In this document: in pieces, positions 43,901-51,149 of the stretch | How the letters are laid out: every line of letters starts with the position of its first letter | How positions within the stretch are numbered: position 1 is the first letter of the stretch | Assembly (NCBI RefSeq): GCF_014644735.1 | Contig: NZ_BMKZ01000022.1 | Span: 1-51,149 of the forward strand | Length of the DNA: 51,149 nt | From: Caldalkalibacillus thermarum | GTDB lineage: Bacteria; Bacillota; Bacilli; Caldalkalibacillales; Caldalkalibacillaceae | Reading direction: 5' to 3' | Program-made: the position numbers and the translations under genes | The notes under the pieces: generated by a model | Databases searched by the model: none | What the model was told of the DNA's origin: nothing | The model's input: only the letters and a program-made list of their open reading frames with translations

Positions 43901-44232
43901 ATTACTTAGTGTATGTGCGGGAAGACGGCACGGTGTTGTATAACCATGTCCACGTAAAGAAAATTTTGGATTTATACCGTTCGCTATGCAACGGAAAAAA
44001 AGAAGTGGAGTGGGATTTATACGAAACGTTTTACCAAGAGACGAAAAACGGAAAAGACATGGGGCGATATAAGGCGCTGCTGGAAAAAGCGGTAGAAGAT
44101 ATCGTTGGCAAAATCGATCAGCAAATAACGCTGAACATATTTAGCCTCGGAAACTTGGACAGCTTAGTGACGAACGCGAATACGAGTTTGCAAGACTTTG
44201 AAATTATCTCTTATCTTATCATTAAAGGGTGA
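40987..44232 (+). CDS. SNF2-type helicase with N-terminal PLD-like region
   Basis: 1081 residues from ATG 40987 (AAGGAG eight bases upstream). The first 190 residues resemble a phospholipase-D-like nuclease domain (SKLSIAAAHLTLYAFVELKK, GGLYHVKNNDGTQIGLIGGA, then a Ser/Asn-rich SSPGLGYSNSSNIYIN), but the HKD-type motif is not canonical (HVKNND). A superfamily 2 ATPase follows: GLGKT 274-278, DESH 360-363, LSATPVNN, motif IV LLIFTAFADTAKYL, motif V IATDCISEGQNLQ and QRFGRIDR 811-818. A C-terminal domain of about 200 residues follows. Such enzymes translocate on double-stranded DNA or remodel bound proteins. It overlaps or abuts the DUF4391-like gene. Homologues accompany restriction-modification genes. 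Confidence 0.88.
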   Translation: MGSKGMIDNKQSGLVGDVLKEYITKGSKLSIAAAHLTLYAFVELKKELSQLDEFRFIFTEPAFVRGNRSLKGLMEKNEAALYGVEEERKYKVELSQAYIAKELAKWLKRKAQIKSVINQRIQGGLYHVKNNDGTQIGLIGGAPFSSPGLGYSNSSNIYINHIVDDEHSNTHLLRQFDAIWQDEQALQDVKDEILRRLEVMYKENSPEFIYFVTLYNLFKGFLQDANNYESLQTRTGFENTVIWNKLYDFQRDGVIGAINKIETYGGCIIADSVGLGKTFEALAVIKYYELRNHRVLVLAPKKLRENWAIYRLNDKRNILAEDRFSYDLLNHTDLSRERGYSGDINLEHVNWGNYDLVVIDESHNFRNNDPRNDRVTRYSRLMNDIIKAGVKTKVLMLSATPVNNKLDDLKNQIAFITEGNDKALAETANIKSISQTIRRAQSQFNKWSNLPEEERTTERLLDMLNWDYFTLLDSLTIARSRRHIEKYYNVNAIGSFPIRLKPINIKETIDAKDEFPPLEKINNEILRLRLAVYSPMQYILPHKRAIYNEKYDTKVANGRIFKQTDRENNLVYLMKSNLLKRLESSIHSFSLTLENIIHQIDSHIQKIDHYDPKNEMIGDINDIDIEDPDLEDALIGSKVKIFIKDMDLIRWKQDLLYDREILAKLLAQARRITSDRDKKLLALKKVIQNKIENPINGQNKKLLIFTAFADTAKYLYENLHEWIYRQFGLHSAVVTGSDHPKTTLKMKKVDFNNVLMNFSPISKERAKVMPEMKEEIDILIATDCISEGQNLQDCDYLVNYDIHWNPVRIIQRFGRIDRIGSKNERIQLVNFWPSLELDEYINLVNRVKDRMTILDISSTGEENVIADNSNEMKDLEYRRKQLEKLQNEVIDLEDISGNISLTDFTLDDFRMDLLNFMKEHKEAVEKAPLGLFSITVNKNEKLKDEIKPGVIFCLKQIDHVTSSNEQNALHPYYLVYVREDGTVLYNHVHVKKILDLYRSLCNGKKEVEWDLYETFYQETKNGKDMGRYKALLEKAVEDIVGKIDQQITLNIFSLGNLDSLVTNANTSLQDFEIISYLIIKG

Positions 44233-44237
44233 GAGCG

Positions 44238-44999
44238 GTGGCTGGATTCACATTTTATGCTAGAATAGGGCTGGACGATAAAGTCCGCCCTTTACATAAG
44301 AAGTTGGATAAAAAAATGTTTTACGATTTCGCTGATTTAACGAAAAAGGAAAAAGACTATATTACGAAATACGTCGATCGGATTGAGCTAACGTATTTAT
44401 TAACTCCAAGTGTGATTAATATCCAGCCATTTATTAATGAAGATTATCATTATGAAGGAGTTATGTTTATCACGATTCGATTAAGAAACGAAACAAAAGA
44501 CGCTTGCCTTCCTGTCATTGGAGAGATTATTCAAGGATCGTTGCCAAACCCTGTCGTCATCGTATTTGAAAAAGAAGGAAACGTTCAGGTTGGTACGTGT
44601 TTAAAGCGATTAAACAAAATCGATAAAACGCAAGTTGTTTTGGAGGAATTTGCGTATACTCCGTGGTTTTCATCCGACAGTGACGATGAAACGGTTCGGC
44701 AATTTATTGATGCGGTTCACATAACAGCGTTATCTTTTTCTAACTTCTTCCGGTTTTATCAAGACATTCATATCGCGGTACAGGCGTTTCAACACGCGAA
44801 AGCGGTTGGCGCGTTTTACATCGCTACCGATGAAGAATCGCGCCAACTGATTGCGCAAATTGAACAGGCGGAAGCGGAAATCGCGAAATGGAAAAATCAA
44901 ATTAAGAAAGAAACGCAGTTTAACCGGAAAGTAGAGTACAACATGAAAATTCAGCAATTAACGAAGCAAATCGAGCAGTGGAAACAACAATTGCGATGA
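44238..44999 (+). CDS. DUF4391-like protein of the defence operon
   Basis: 253 residues from GTG 44238, which has AAAGGG eight bases upstream; a GTG at 44229 overlapping the helicase stop is the alternative. I assign it tentatively to DUF4391, based on size, place between a helicase and type III Mod gene, and pattern (DFADLTKKEKDYITKYVDRI, ELTYLLTPSVINI, EEFAYTPWFSSDSD). The last 55 residues form a coiled coil (IEQAEAEIAKWKNQIKKE, MKIQQLTKQIEQWKQQL). No catalytic motif is evident. It could bind the helicase or methyltransferase. Its function is not established. Confidence 0.7.
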   Translation: MAGFTFYARIGLDDKVRPLHKKLDKKMFYDFADLTKKEKDYITKYVDRIELTYLLTPSVINIQPFINEDYHYEGVMFITIRLRNETKDACLPVIGEIIQGSLPNPVVIVFEKEGNVQVGTCLKRLNKIDKTQVVLEEFAYTPWFSSDSDDETVRQFIDAVHITALSFSNFFRFYQDIHIAVQAFQHAKAVGAFYIATDEESRQLIAQIEQAEAEIAKWKNQIKKETQFNRKVEYNMKIQQLTKQIEQWKQQLR

Positions 45000-45014
45000 A
45001 AGAGGGGAAGCACG

Positions 45015-46934
45015 ATGGAAAAACTAGATGGAAAATCGATGGATATTGTAAAAGCGAACATCGAGGCGTTAAAGCAACTATTCCCAGAAGTGGTCACCGA
45101 AGAAAAAATCGATTTTGAAAAACTAAAACTGATTCTTGGGGAAGAGATCGAAACACGCAATGAAAAATATGAATTCACCTGGCACGGCAAAACACAGGCA
45201 ATGAAACTCGCACAAACGCCATCCACCGGCACGCTGCGGCCGGATAAAGCATCCAGCAAAAACTGGGATACGACTGAAAATCTCTATATTGAAGGGGATA
45301 ACCTTGAAGTATTGAAGCTGTTGCAAAAATCGTATTTCGGAAAAATTAAAATGATCTATATCGACCCGCCGTATAATACAGGGAAGGATTTTGTGTACAA
45401 AGATGATTTCCGTGATAATATCAAAAATTACAAAGAAATCACGCAGCAAATGACAAAGGCGAATACAGAAACGAGCGGGAGATTTCATACCGATTGGTTG
45501 AATATGATGTATCCGAGATTAAAGTTGGCGAGGAACCTTTTAAGGGAAGATGGATCTATTTTTATTTCTATAGATGATTCAGAGGTAGACAATTTAAAGA
45601 AGATTTGTGATGAAATATATGGTGAAAATAACTTTGTTGGTAGATTTATTTGGGCTGGTGGAAGAAAAAATGATTCGAAATACATTTCTATCTCACATGA
45701 ATATGTTTTAGTTTATGTGAAAAACATACATAGTCTTATTGAAAATAAGATTACATGGAGAGAAAGAAAAGAAGGGCTAGATGAGATTTACAGTAAAGCA
45801 GAGGAGTTGGTAAAAAAACATAATTTTAATTATGAAGAAGCGTCACTGTGCTTAAAAGAATGGTTTAAATCTCTGCCTGATAATCATCCTTCTAAACAGC
45901 ATAGTCATTATAACCATATTGATGAGAAAGGTGTATATTTTCCTGATAATATATCTTGGCCTGGTGGCGGGGGACCAGTTTATAATGTATTACATCCAGT
46001 AACAGGTAAGCCAGTAAAAATACCAAGCCGTGGCTGGTTATTTAGTGAAGAACGCATGAAAGAAATGTTAAAAAACAATATGATTCATTTTGGAGAAGAT
46101 GAATCAAAAGTACCATGCCTTAAAAGATATTTAAAAGAAACAGAGTACCAAGTTCCTTACAGTGTGATTTATCAAGACAGCAGGGGTGCGATGAAACGAT
46201 TAAGAGATTTGCTTGGTGGAAAAGTGTTTGACTTTCCTAAAGATGAAACGATTATTTTGAAGTTTATTCGAATGGTATCGGACCAAGATGACATCATTCT
46301 TGATTTCTTCTCTGGCTCAGCAACAACCGCCCATGCCGTTATGCAGCTAAATGCAGAAGACGGCGGTAATCGTAAGTTTATCATGGTGCAATTGCCTGAG
46401 TTAACTGATGAAAAATCAGAGGCGTATAAAGCGGGATATAAAAACATTTGTGAAATCGGCAAAGAACGCATCCGCCGCGCTGGTGAAAAAATCGTTCAAG
46501 AAACAGGGAAAACAGATTTGGATATTGGCTTTAAAGTATTTAAACTTGATTCTTCTAACGTAAAAACATGGGATCCTGATTTCGACAACTTGGAGCAAAC
46601 CCTTTTCGATTTGCAGGATAACATTAAAGAAGACCGCACGAAAGAAGATTTGTTGTATGAGATTTTACTGAAAATCGGCCTGCCGCTCACCACACCGATT
46701 GAAGAAATTGATTATAACGGCAAAACGATTTATAACGTTGCCTATGGTTCCGTGTTGGTATGTTTAGAAGATGACATCGATTTGGATATCGTTCAGGAGA
46801 TGTTGAAATATCAATCCGAGCATATGCCGCCGAAAGTCATTTTCAAAGAGTCTGGCTTTATTAGCGACGCCGTGAAAACGAACGCGATTCAAACATTGAA
46901 AAAGCACGGAATCATGGATGTTAGGAGTGTGTAA
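45015..46934 (+). CDS. mod: Type III DNA methyltransferase Mod (N6-adenine)
   Basis: 639 residues, AGAGGGG before ATG. Beta-class methyltransferase: catalytic DPPY at 117-120 (DPPYNTGKDF) precedes the AdoMet motif DFFSGSATTAHAV at 430-442. Between them (about 190-420) is the target-recognition region, which is strongly AT-rich compared with the flanks. Mod confers both methylation and DNA recognition on the Res partner. The C-terminus (EIGKERIRRAGEKI, then an acidic region) is normal. It lies 15 bases after the DUF4391-like gene and three bases before res. Confidence 0.95.
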   Translation: MEKLDGKSMDIVKANIEALKQLFPEVVTEEKIDFEKLKLILGEEIETRNEKYEFTWHGKTQAMKLAQTPSTGTLRPDKASSKNWDTTENLYIEGDNLEVLKLLQKSYFGKIKMIYIDPPYNTGKDFVYKDDFRDNIKNYKEITQQMTKANTETSGRFHTDWLNMMYPRLKLARNLLREDGSIFISIDDSEVDNLKKICDEIYGENNFVGRFIWAGGRKNDSKYISISHEYVLVYVKNIHSLIENKITWRERKEGLDEIYSKAEELVKKHNFNYEEASLCLKEWFKSLPDNHPSKQHSHYNHIDEKGVYFPDNISWPGGGGPVYNVLHPVTGKPVKIPSRGWLFSEERMKEMLKNNMIHFGEDESKVPCLKRYLKETEYQVPYSVIYQDSRGAMKRLRDLLGGKVFDFPKDETIILKFIRMVSDQDDIILDFFSGSATTAHAVMQLNAEDGGNRKFIMVQLPELTDEKSEAYKAGYKNICEIGKERIRRAGEKIVQETGKTDLDIGFKVFKLDSSNVKTWDPDFDNLEQTLFDLQDNIKEDRTKEDLLYEILLKIGLPLTTPIEEIDYNGKTIYNVAYGSVLVCLEDDIDLDIVQEMLKYQSEHMPPKVIFKESGFISDAVKTNAIQTLKKHGIMDVRSV

Positions 46935-46937
46935 CCG

Positions 46938-49892
46938 ATGAAGCTGAAGTTTATCGCGGACTTGGATTATCAAAAACGGGCGATTGATTCCGTTGTGCAA
47001 ATTTTTAAAGGGCAAGAAATGATCCAGTCCAACTTCACCGTTTCGTATGGACCAAACGCGGGAATGATTCAAACGGATTTAGGCGTAGGGAATCGGCTCG
47101 ACCTTACGCCGGAAGAAATTTTAAAAAACGTGCAGGACATTCAAATGAAAAACGGCCTGCCGCGCAGTGAGCGGCTTGATGGCATGCATTTTACCGTTGA
47201 AATGGAAACAGGTACGGGGAAGACATATGTCTATTTACGGACGATTTACGAATTGCATAAACATTACGGATTTACGAAATTTGTCATTGTCGTTCCGTCC
47301 GTGGCGATTCGTGAAGGGGTATACAAGTCGCTGCAAATTACGAGAGACCATTTCAATGAACTGTATGACCATACGCCAGTAGAATACTTTATTTACGATT
47401 CGCAAAAACTCGATCAAGTCCGTAACTTTGCGACAGCGACAACAATCCAAATCATGATCATTAATATTGACGCGTTCCGTAAAAGCTTTGAAGATCCGGA
47501 AAAAGAAAATAAAGCGAACGTCATTCACCGTCCGAACGATCGCTTGAACGGCTATCGCCCGATCGAATTTATTCAACAGACGAACCCGATTGTTATTATT
47601 GACGAGCCGCAAAGCGTCGATACGACGCCGAAATCAAAAGAAGCGATTGCCTCGCTCAACCCGCTTTGTACGTTGCGTTATTCTGCGACGCATGTAGATA
47701 AATATAACATGGTGTATCGCCTCGATGCGGTCGACGCGTATAATCAAAAACTCGTCAAAAAAATCGAAGTGATGTCCGTTCGTTCCGAGCCGTCTTTTAA
47801 CGTACCGTACATAAAACTAATCGAGGTAAAGGAAAGAAAAGCGAAGATCGAACTGGATGTCAAATCGCGCGGAAAGGTGAAGCGGACGACGAAAACGGTG
47901 AAATACGGAGACGATTTATACGATATTTCCGGGGAACGAGAATTGTATCGTGGCTATATCGTCGAGCAGATTGATTGGACGGAAGGAAACGAAGCAATTG
48001 AAGTAAATGGCTATCGTCTGCGGGTCGGTGATGCGATCGGCGATATTGACGATGATGCGATAAAGCGGTATCAAATCCGCAAAACGATCGAAGAGCATTT
48101 GAACAAAGAGCTGCAGCTTCGCCCGCGCGGAATTAAAGTGTTAAGCCTTTTCTTTATCGACAAAGTCGCCCATTACCGTGATTATGATAAAGATGGCAAT
48201 CCGATTAAAGGAAAATATGCGGTGATGTTTGAGGAAGAATATAAGGATTTGATCCAAAAACCGAAATACCGAAAGCTGTGGGATGACCCAGGCATTGATA
48301 AGGACGTGGAAAAAGCGCACAACGGGTATTTCGCACAAGATAAAAAGGGGCGTCTGAAAGATACAAGAGGAAATACAGAAGCGGACACCGATGTGTACAA
48401 CCTTATTATGAAAGACAAAGAACGGCTGCTTAGCCTCAATGAGCCGCTTCGCTTCATTTTCTCCCATTCGGCGCTTCGTGAAGGATGGGACAACCCGAAC
48501 GTCTTTCAAATTTGCACGTTGAAAGACTCCGCGGGAACGTACGTATCGAGACGCCAAGAAATCGGACGCGGATTGCGTCTGGCTGTCAACCAAAACGGGG
48601 AGCGTGTGCAGGACTATCATATCAACACGCTAACGGTCATGGCGAACGAATCGTACGAAGAGTTTGTTGCGACGCTGCAAAAAGAAATCGAAGAACAAAC
48701 AGGAGTCAAATTCGGCAAAATTGAAAAACATATATTTGCCAAACTTATTTATATCGACGAGAAGACGGAAGAGCCGGTGCAAATGGGCTATGACTTATCG
48801 GTAAAATTATATGATGAATTGAAGCAAAACGGTTATATTGACAAGCATAGCATGGTTACCTCTGAATTAAAGAAAGCAATAGAAAACTATGACTTGTGCT
48901 TAAGCACGGAGTTTCAGCCATGGCTTCCGGCAATCGTCAAAGAAATAAAACGCCACTTACAAGCATTGCCGATCAAAGACGCGACCAAAAAGCAAAAAGT
49001 AAAATTAAATATCTCGGTATTCAATCAGGAAGAATTCAGACAGTTATGGGACAAAATCAAGTATAAAACGGTCTATTCCGTCGATTTCGACAGCGAACAT
49101 TTGATTCAAAAGTGCATCGAAAGCATTCAAACGATGCCGCGCATAGAGAAAATTCGAATTTTAAGCCGCAAGGGAAAAGTGGAAATCGACCGCGTGACAG
49201 GAGTACAGGCGCAAACGATAAGCGAAAGCGTCGAAGATTACGTCAGCTTGCATCATACGCTTCCAGACGTCATTACCGAGCTGCAAAACCGCACGAATTT
49301 AACACGTAAGACGATCGTCCGCATCTTAACCGGCTGCAAGCGGCTTGACGATTTCAAAAACAATCCGCAAAAATTTATCGAAGAAGTGACAAAGATCATC
49401 CAGCGTGAAATGAAGCAACTGTTAAAAGACGGGGTGAAATATTATAAAATCGGCGACGATGCGTATTATGCGGTGGAACTATTCCAAAACGAAGAACTGC
49501 TTGCCTACTTGAATGACAACGCAATTCCGAGTGAAAAATCGCTGTTTGACCATGTCGTCTATGATTCAGATGTGGAAAAGCGTTTTGCCAAACGCTTTGA
49601 AAACAACGAAAAAGTAAAAGTATATGTGAAGCTACCAAGCTGGTTTAAAATTGACACGCCAATTGGCTCCTACAACCCTGACTGGGCGCTTGTCATTGAG
49701 AAAGACGGGGAAGAAAAGCTGTACTTCGTCCTTGAGACCAAAGGACAGGAATGGGAAGGAGATTTGCGTCCGGGCGAATCGGCAAAAATCGAGTTTGCCC
49801 GCAAACACTTTGAAGCAATTGGGACGGATATTGAGTTTGTTGGGCCGGAAAATGACGTTGATGTGTTTATGCTGCGGGCGCTCAGTTTATAA
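46938..49892 (+). CDS. res: Type III restriction enzyme Res (helicase-endonuclease)
   Basis: 984 residues. N-terminal SF2 ATPase: GTGKT at 92-96 in FTVEMETGTGKTY, DEPQ at 222-225 in VIIDEPQSVD, LRYSATH, FSHSALREGWDNPNVFQICT and QEIGRGLRLAVNQ. C-terminal endonuclease of the PD-(D/E)xK type: PD at 914-915 (NPDWALVIE) and ETK at 933-935 (FVLETKGQ), so it looks catalytically complete. With Mod it should cut DNA after ATP-driven sliding between two inversely oriented unmethylated sites. Last gene of the operon; a terminator follows at 49911. Confidence 0.95.
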   Translation: MKLKFIADLDYQKRAIDSVVQIFKGQEMIQSNFTVSYGPNAGMIQTDLGVGNRLDLTPEEILKNVQDIQMKNGLPRSERLDGMHFTVEMETGTGKTYVYLRTIYELHKHYGFTKFVIVVPSVAIREGVYKSLQITRDHFNELYDHTPVEYFIYDSQKLDQVRNFATATTIQIMIINIDAFRKSFEDPEKENKANVIHRPNDRLNGYRPIEFIQQTNPIVIIDEPQSVDTTPKSKEAIASLNPLCTLRYSATHVDKYNMVYRLDAVDAYNQKLVKKIEVMSVRSEPSFNVPYIKLIEVKERKAKIELDVKSRGKVKRTTKTVKYGDDLYDISGERELYRGYIVEQIDWTEGNEAIEVNGYRLRVGDAIGDIDDDAIKRYQIRKTIEEHLNKELQLRPRGIKVLSLFFIDKVAHYRDYDKDGNPIKGKYAVMFEEEYKDLIQKPKYRKLWDDPGIDKDVEKAHNGYFAQDKKGRLKDTRGNTEADTDVYNLIMKDKERLLSLNEPLRFIFSHSALREGWDNPNVFQICTLKDSAGTYVSRRQEIGRGLRLAVNQNGERVQDYHINTLTVMANESYEEFVATLQKEIEEQTGVKFGKIEKHIFAKLIYIDEKTEEPVQMGYDLSVKLYDELKQNGYIDKHSMVTSELKKAIENYDLCLSTEFQPWLPAIVKEIKRHLQALPIKDATKKQKVKLNISVFNQEEFRQLWDKIKYKTVYSVDFDSEHLIQKCIESIQTMPRIEKIRILSRKGKVEIDRVTGVQAQTISESVEDYVSLHHTLPDVITELQNRTNLTRKTIVRILTGCKRLDDFKNNPQKFIEEVTKIIQREMKQLLKDGVKYYKIGDDAYYAVELFQNEELLAYLNDNAIPSEKSLFDHVVYDSDVEKRFAKRFENNEKVKVYVKLPSWFKIDTPIGSYNPDWALVIEKDGEEKLYFVLETKGQEWEGDLRPGESAKIEFARKHFEAIGTDIEFVGPENDVDVFMLRALSL

Positions 49893-49910
49893 TATAATAA
49901 GCTTATATTG

Positions 49911-49942
49911 AGGCAGAAGCCACTCAGGTTTCTGTCTTTTTT
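49911..49942 (+). terminator. Terminator of the defence operon
   Basis: AGGCAGAAGCC and GGTTTCTGTCT form an 11-bp stem with two G-T pairs and a 5-base loop, followed by TTTTTT. It lies 19 bases after the res stop. Confidence 0.82.
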
Positions 49943-49958
49943 GGTACGCCCGGCATGG

Positions 49959-50503
49959 GTGCGTGACTATAGGGTGAAAGTCCCGAACAGGGGCTCATCA
50001 AGCGCCTACCGTTAGCTGAAAGCAAGGGTGTCCGCCGTGAGGCGGAATCTGGTGTTGCTGGAGGCAAACACTCGACCTGAGGTACACGAACCCAATTTGA
50101 GGCTGTCACAATCGGATGAGTCTGCCAAACAAGACGAAGTCCAAAGCCGCCAAGGGTTGTGGCAGTATATTGGGCAGGTACATGGGTGGAAAGTCCGTGC
50201 TCTTATCCGGGGAGGCCTGTACGGCACGCCATCTGAAGATGGTAACCAAAACCGAAAGGTTTTGCTGAACGTACAGGAGTCAGCAGAGGTCATAGTACCT
50301 GAGTAAGGGACGCCTGAAAAGGGAAGGACCGAACGTCAATTCAGGGATGAATCAGACTTTTTCGAGACGCAATGCGCTGAAGCAGAATTCCTGACGGAAC
50401 TCTTCCAAGGAAAGATGGGTGAAGCCCGGAGGGCCTTGGAATGAGGGCTGAGCATTGCCCGGTAAGACCTGACACCTCATCCCGCGAAAGGAGAAATATC
50501 TCG
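49959..50503 (+). ncRNA. Group II intron ribozyme 5' domains
   Basis: Non-coding stretch of 545 bases with several paired segments, for example GTCCGCCGTGAGGCGGA (about 50030-50046) and ACCAAAACCGAAAGGTTTTG (about 50246-50265). Consistent with domains I to IV of a group II intron. Domain V, needed for splicing, is not in this segment. No protein gene is supported here. Confidence 0.7.
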
Positions 50504-51017
50504 ATGGCTTTGTTGGAGAACATCTTATCACGGTCAAATCTAACCAAAGCTCTCAAACGTGTGGAGGCTAACAAAGGCGCTCCCGGCATCGACGGGGTTT
50601 CAACTGAACACCTCCGAGATTATCTCCGGGAGCACTGGCCAGCCATTAAACAAAAGCTGCTGGAGGGGACCTACCAGCCAGCACCTGTCCGAAGGGTCGA
50701 AATCCCGAAACCTGACGGAGGTGTCAGGTTGCTGGGTATCCCTACCGTGATAGACCGATTCATCCAACAAGCCATTCTCCAAGTACTCACACCCATCTTC
50801 GACCCTCACTTTTCGTCCCACAGTTATGGATTCGCTCCCAACGCCGGGCCCATGATGCCGTCCGGCAAGCCCAACGATATACCCATGAGGGGTACAAATA
50901 CGTCGTGGACATTGACTTGGAGAAATTCTTTGACCGGGTTCACCATGACATCCTGATGAGCCGGGTGGCACGCCGGGTAAAGGACAAGCGTGTCCTGAAG
51001 CTGATACGGGCCTATTT
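50504..51017 (+). pseudogene. ltrA: Group II intron reverse transcriptase, frameshifted and truncated
   Basis: ATG 50504 follows AAAGGAG by ten bases. The start fits LtrA-type proteins: LSRSNLTKALKRVEANKGAP, GIDGVSTEHLRDYL, PVRRVEIPKPDGGVRLLGIP, then QQAILQVLTPIFDPHFSSHS. After YGFAPN the frame is wrong (AGPMMPSG); the true continuation RAHDAVRQAQRYTHEGYKYV and VDIDLEKFFDRVHHDIL is in the next frame, so one base is missing at about 50842. Sequence ends at IRAYLG (51017) before the YADD motif. Not functional as it stands. Confidence 0.88.
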
Positions 51018-51149
51018 AGGGTTTGCTGAAAAAGTTTCATTTTTTAAGTTTTAACTTGCTCAATTTAAGTTTCTTGGTAGACTATTTTTTTCTTGAAGAC
51101 GTAAGTAAAACCATATAGCAAAAAAAGACAAAAAGAGAGCGTAACCAGT
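51018..51149. mobile_element. Probable end of another insertion sequence
   Basis: From about 51015 the intron sequence stops and AT-rich DNA beginning GGGTTTGCTGAAAAAG starts, which resembles the terminal sequence of some IS4- or IS1182-like elements. No transposase is visible in the remaining 130 bases, so the assignment is tentative. Confidence 0.35.

Larger units (their letters stand above)
49959..51017 (+). mobile_element. Group II intron, 5' part, interrupted
   Basis: GTGCGTGACTATAGGGTGAAAG near 49959 begins with the GUGYG-type 5' end of bacterial group II introns and leads into a structured 540-base region (domains I-IV) followed by a reverse transcriptase gene. It lies about 17 bases after an intrinsic terminator, a placement typical for class C introns, although the class is not certain. 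Domain V and the 3' end are absent, because sequence changes at about 51018. Confidence 0.75.

Noticed and set aside
40987-49892. DISARM or BREX assignment for the defence operon
   Set aside because: No drmA/drmB/drmC, brxL, pglZ or brxC-like proteins are seen. Mod and Res are plainly of type III restriction type.

Overview
The window reads as chromosome of an endospore-forming, probably thermophilic or alkaliphilic member of the Bacillaceae. This is an inference from: a Bacillus-type 5S rRNA with a long CCA-encoding tRNA cluster; sporulation and spore-coat type genes (SpoVIF, YheC/D ATP-grasp, DUF2642, manganese catalase); cytochrome bd with the tiny CydS subunit known from Geobacillus; AGGAGG-type ribosome binding sites; and frequent GTG/TTG starts. 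A Caldalkalibacillus- or Geobacillus-like host would fit, but the species cannot be proven from the sequence.

Layout. 1-1255: end of an rRNA operon (5S) and ten tRNA genes. 1266-2640: a solitary IS605/IS1341-type TnpB element with its putative omega RNA. 2855-11974: ordinary host genes (spore-associated proteins, Mn catalase, membrane-anchored esterase, secreted protein, SpoVIF, acyl desaturase, the ylqG-ylqH pair, extradiol-dioxygenase-like protein). 12000-12546: decayed M14-peptidase and CAP-domain genes. 12772-17252: nitronate monooxygenase, small YneQ-like protein, an unknown protein, an intact IS1380 element with clear ends, and a cysteine-containing PrdB/GrdB-like protein. 17479-22001: redox defence (Tpx, KatG with a PerR/Fur-type box at its promoter, SelO). 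22351-24677 (minus): a sulfide/persulfide detoxification pair (persulfide dioxygenase-rhodanese and SQR), both broken.

25032-37592 is a respiration block: cydDC (cytochrome bd assembly transporter), nosD-nosL-nosY-nosF (copper maturation genes normally serving nitrous oxide reductase, with no nosZ in the window), a two-component system, the cydA-cydB-cydS operon on the other strand, and a broken NreB-like oxygen-sensor kinase. An Lgt-like membrane protein follows.

38512-40732 is a graveyard of mobile elements: an IS3 deletion derivative, half an IS256 transposase with a perfect 38-bp palindrome at its end, and a second, degraded tnpB. It forms the left border of a four-gene defence operon (40987-49892): a SNF2-type helicase with an N-terminal PLD-like region, a DUF4391-like protein, a type III Mod DNA methyltransferase and a type III Res helicase-nuclease. 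A group II intron with a frameshifted reverse transcriptase lies just past the operon terminator. It is itself cut at about 51018 by what looks like the end of another insertion sequence.

The best candidate for an under-described system is the four-gene operon, in which two extra proteins are co-transcribed with type III restriction-modification genes. The target-recognition part of its Mod gene is clearly more AT-rich than its flanks, which suggests exchange of specificity. Second-line points are the nos maturation genes without nosZ beside cyd genes, and the parallel decay of sulfide oxidation and NreB-type sensing.
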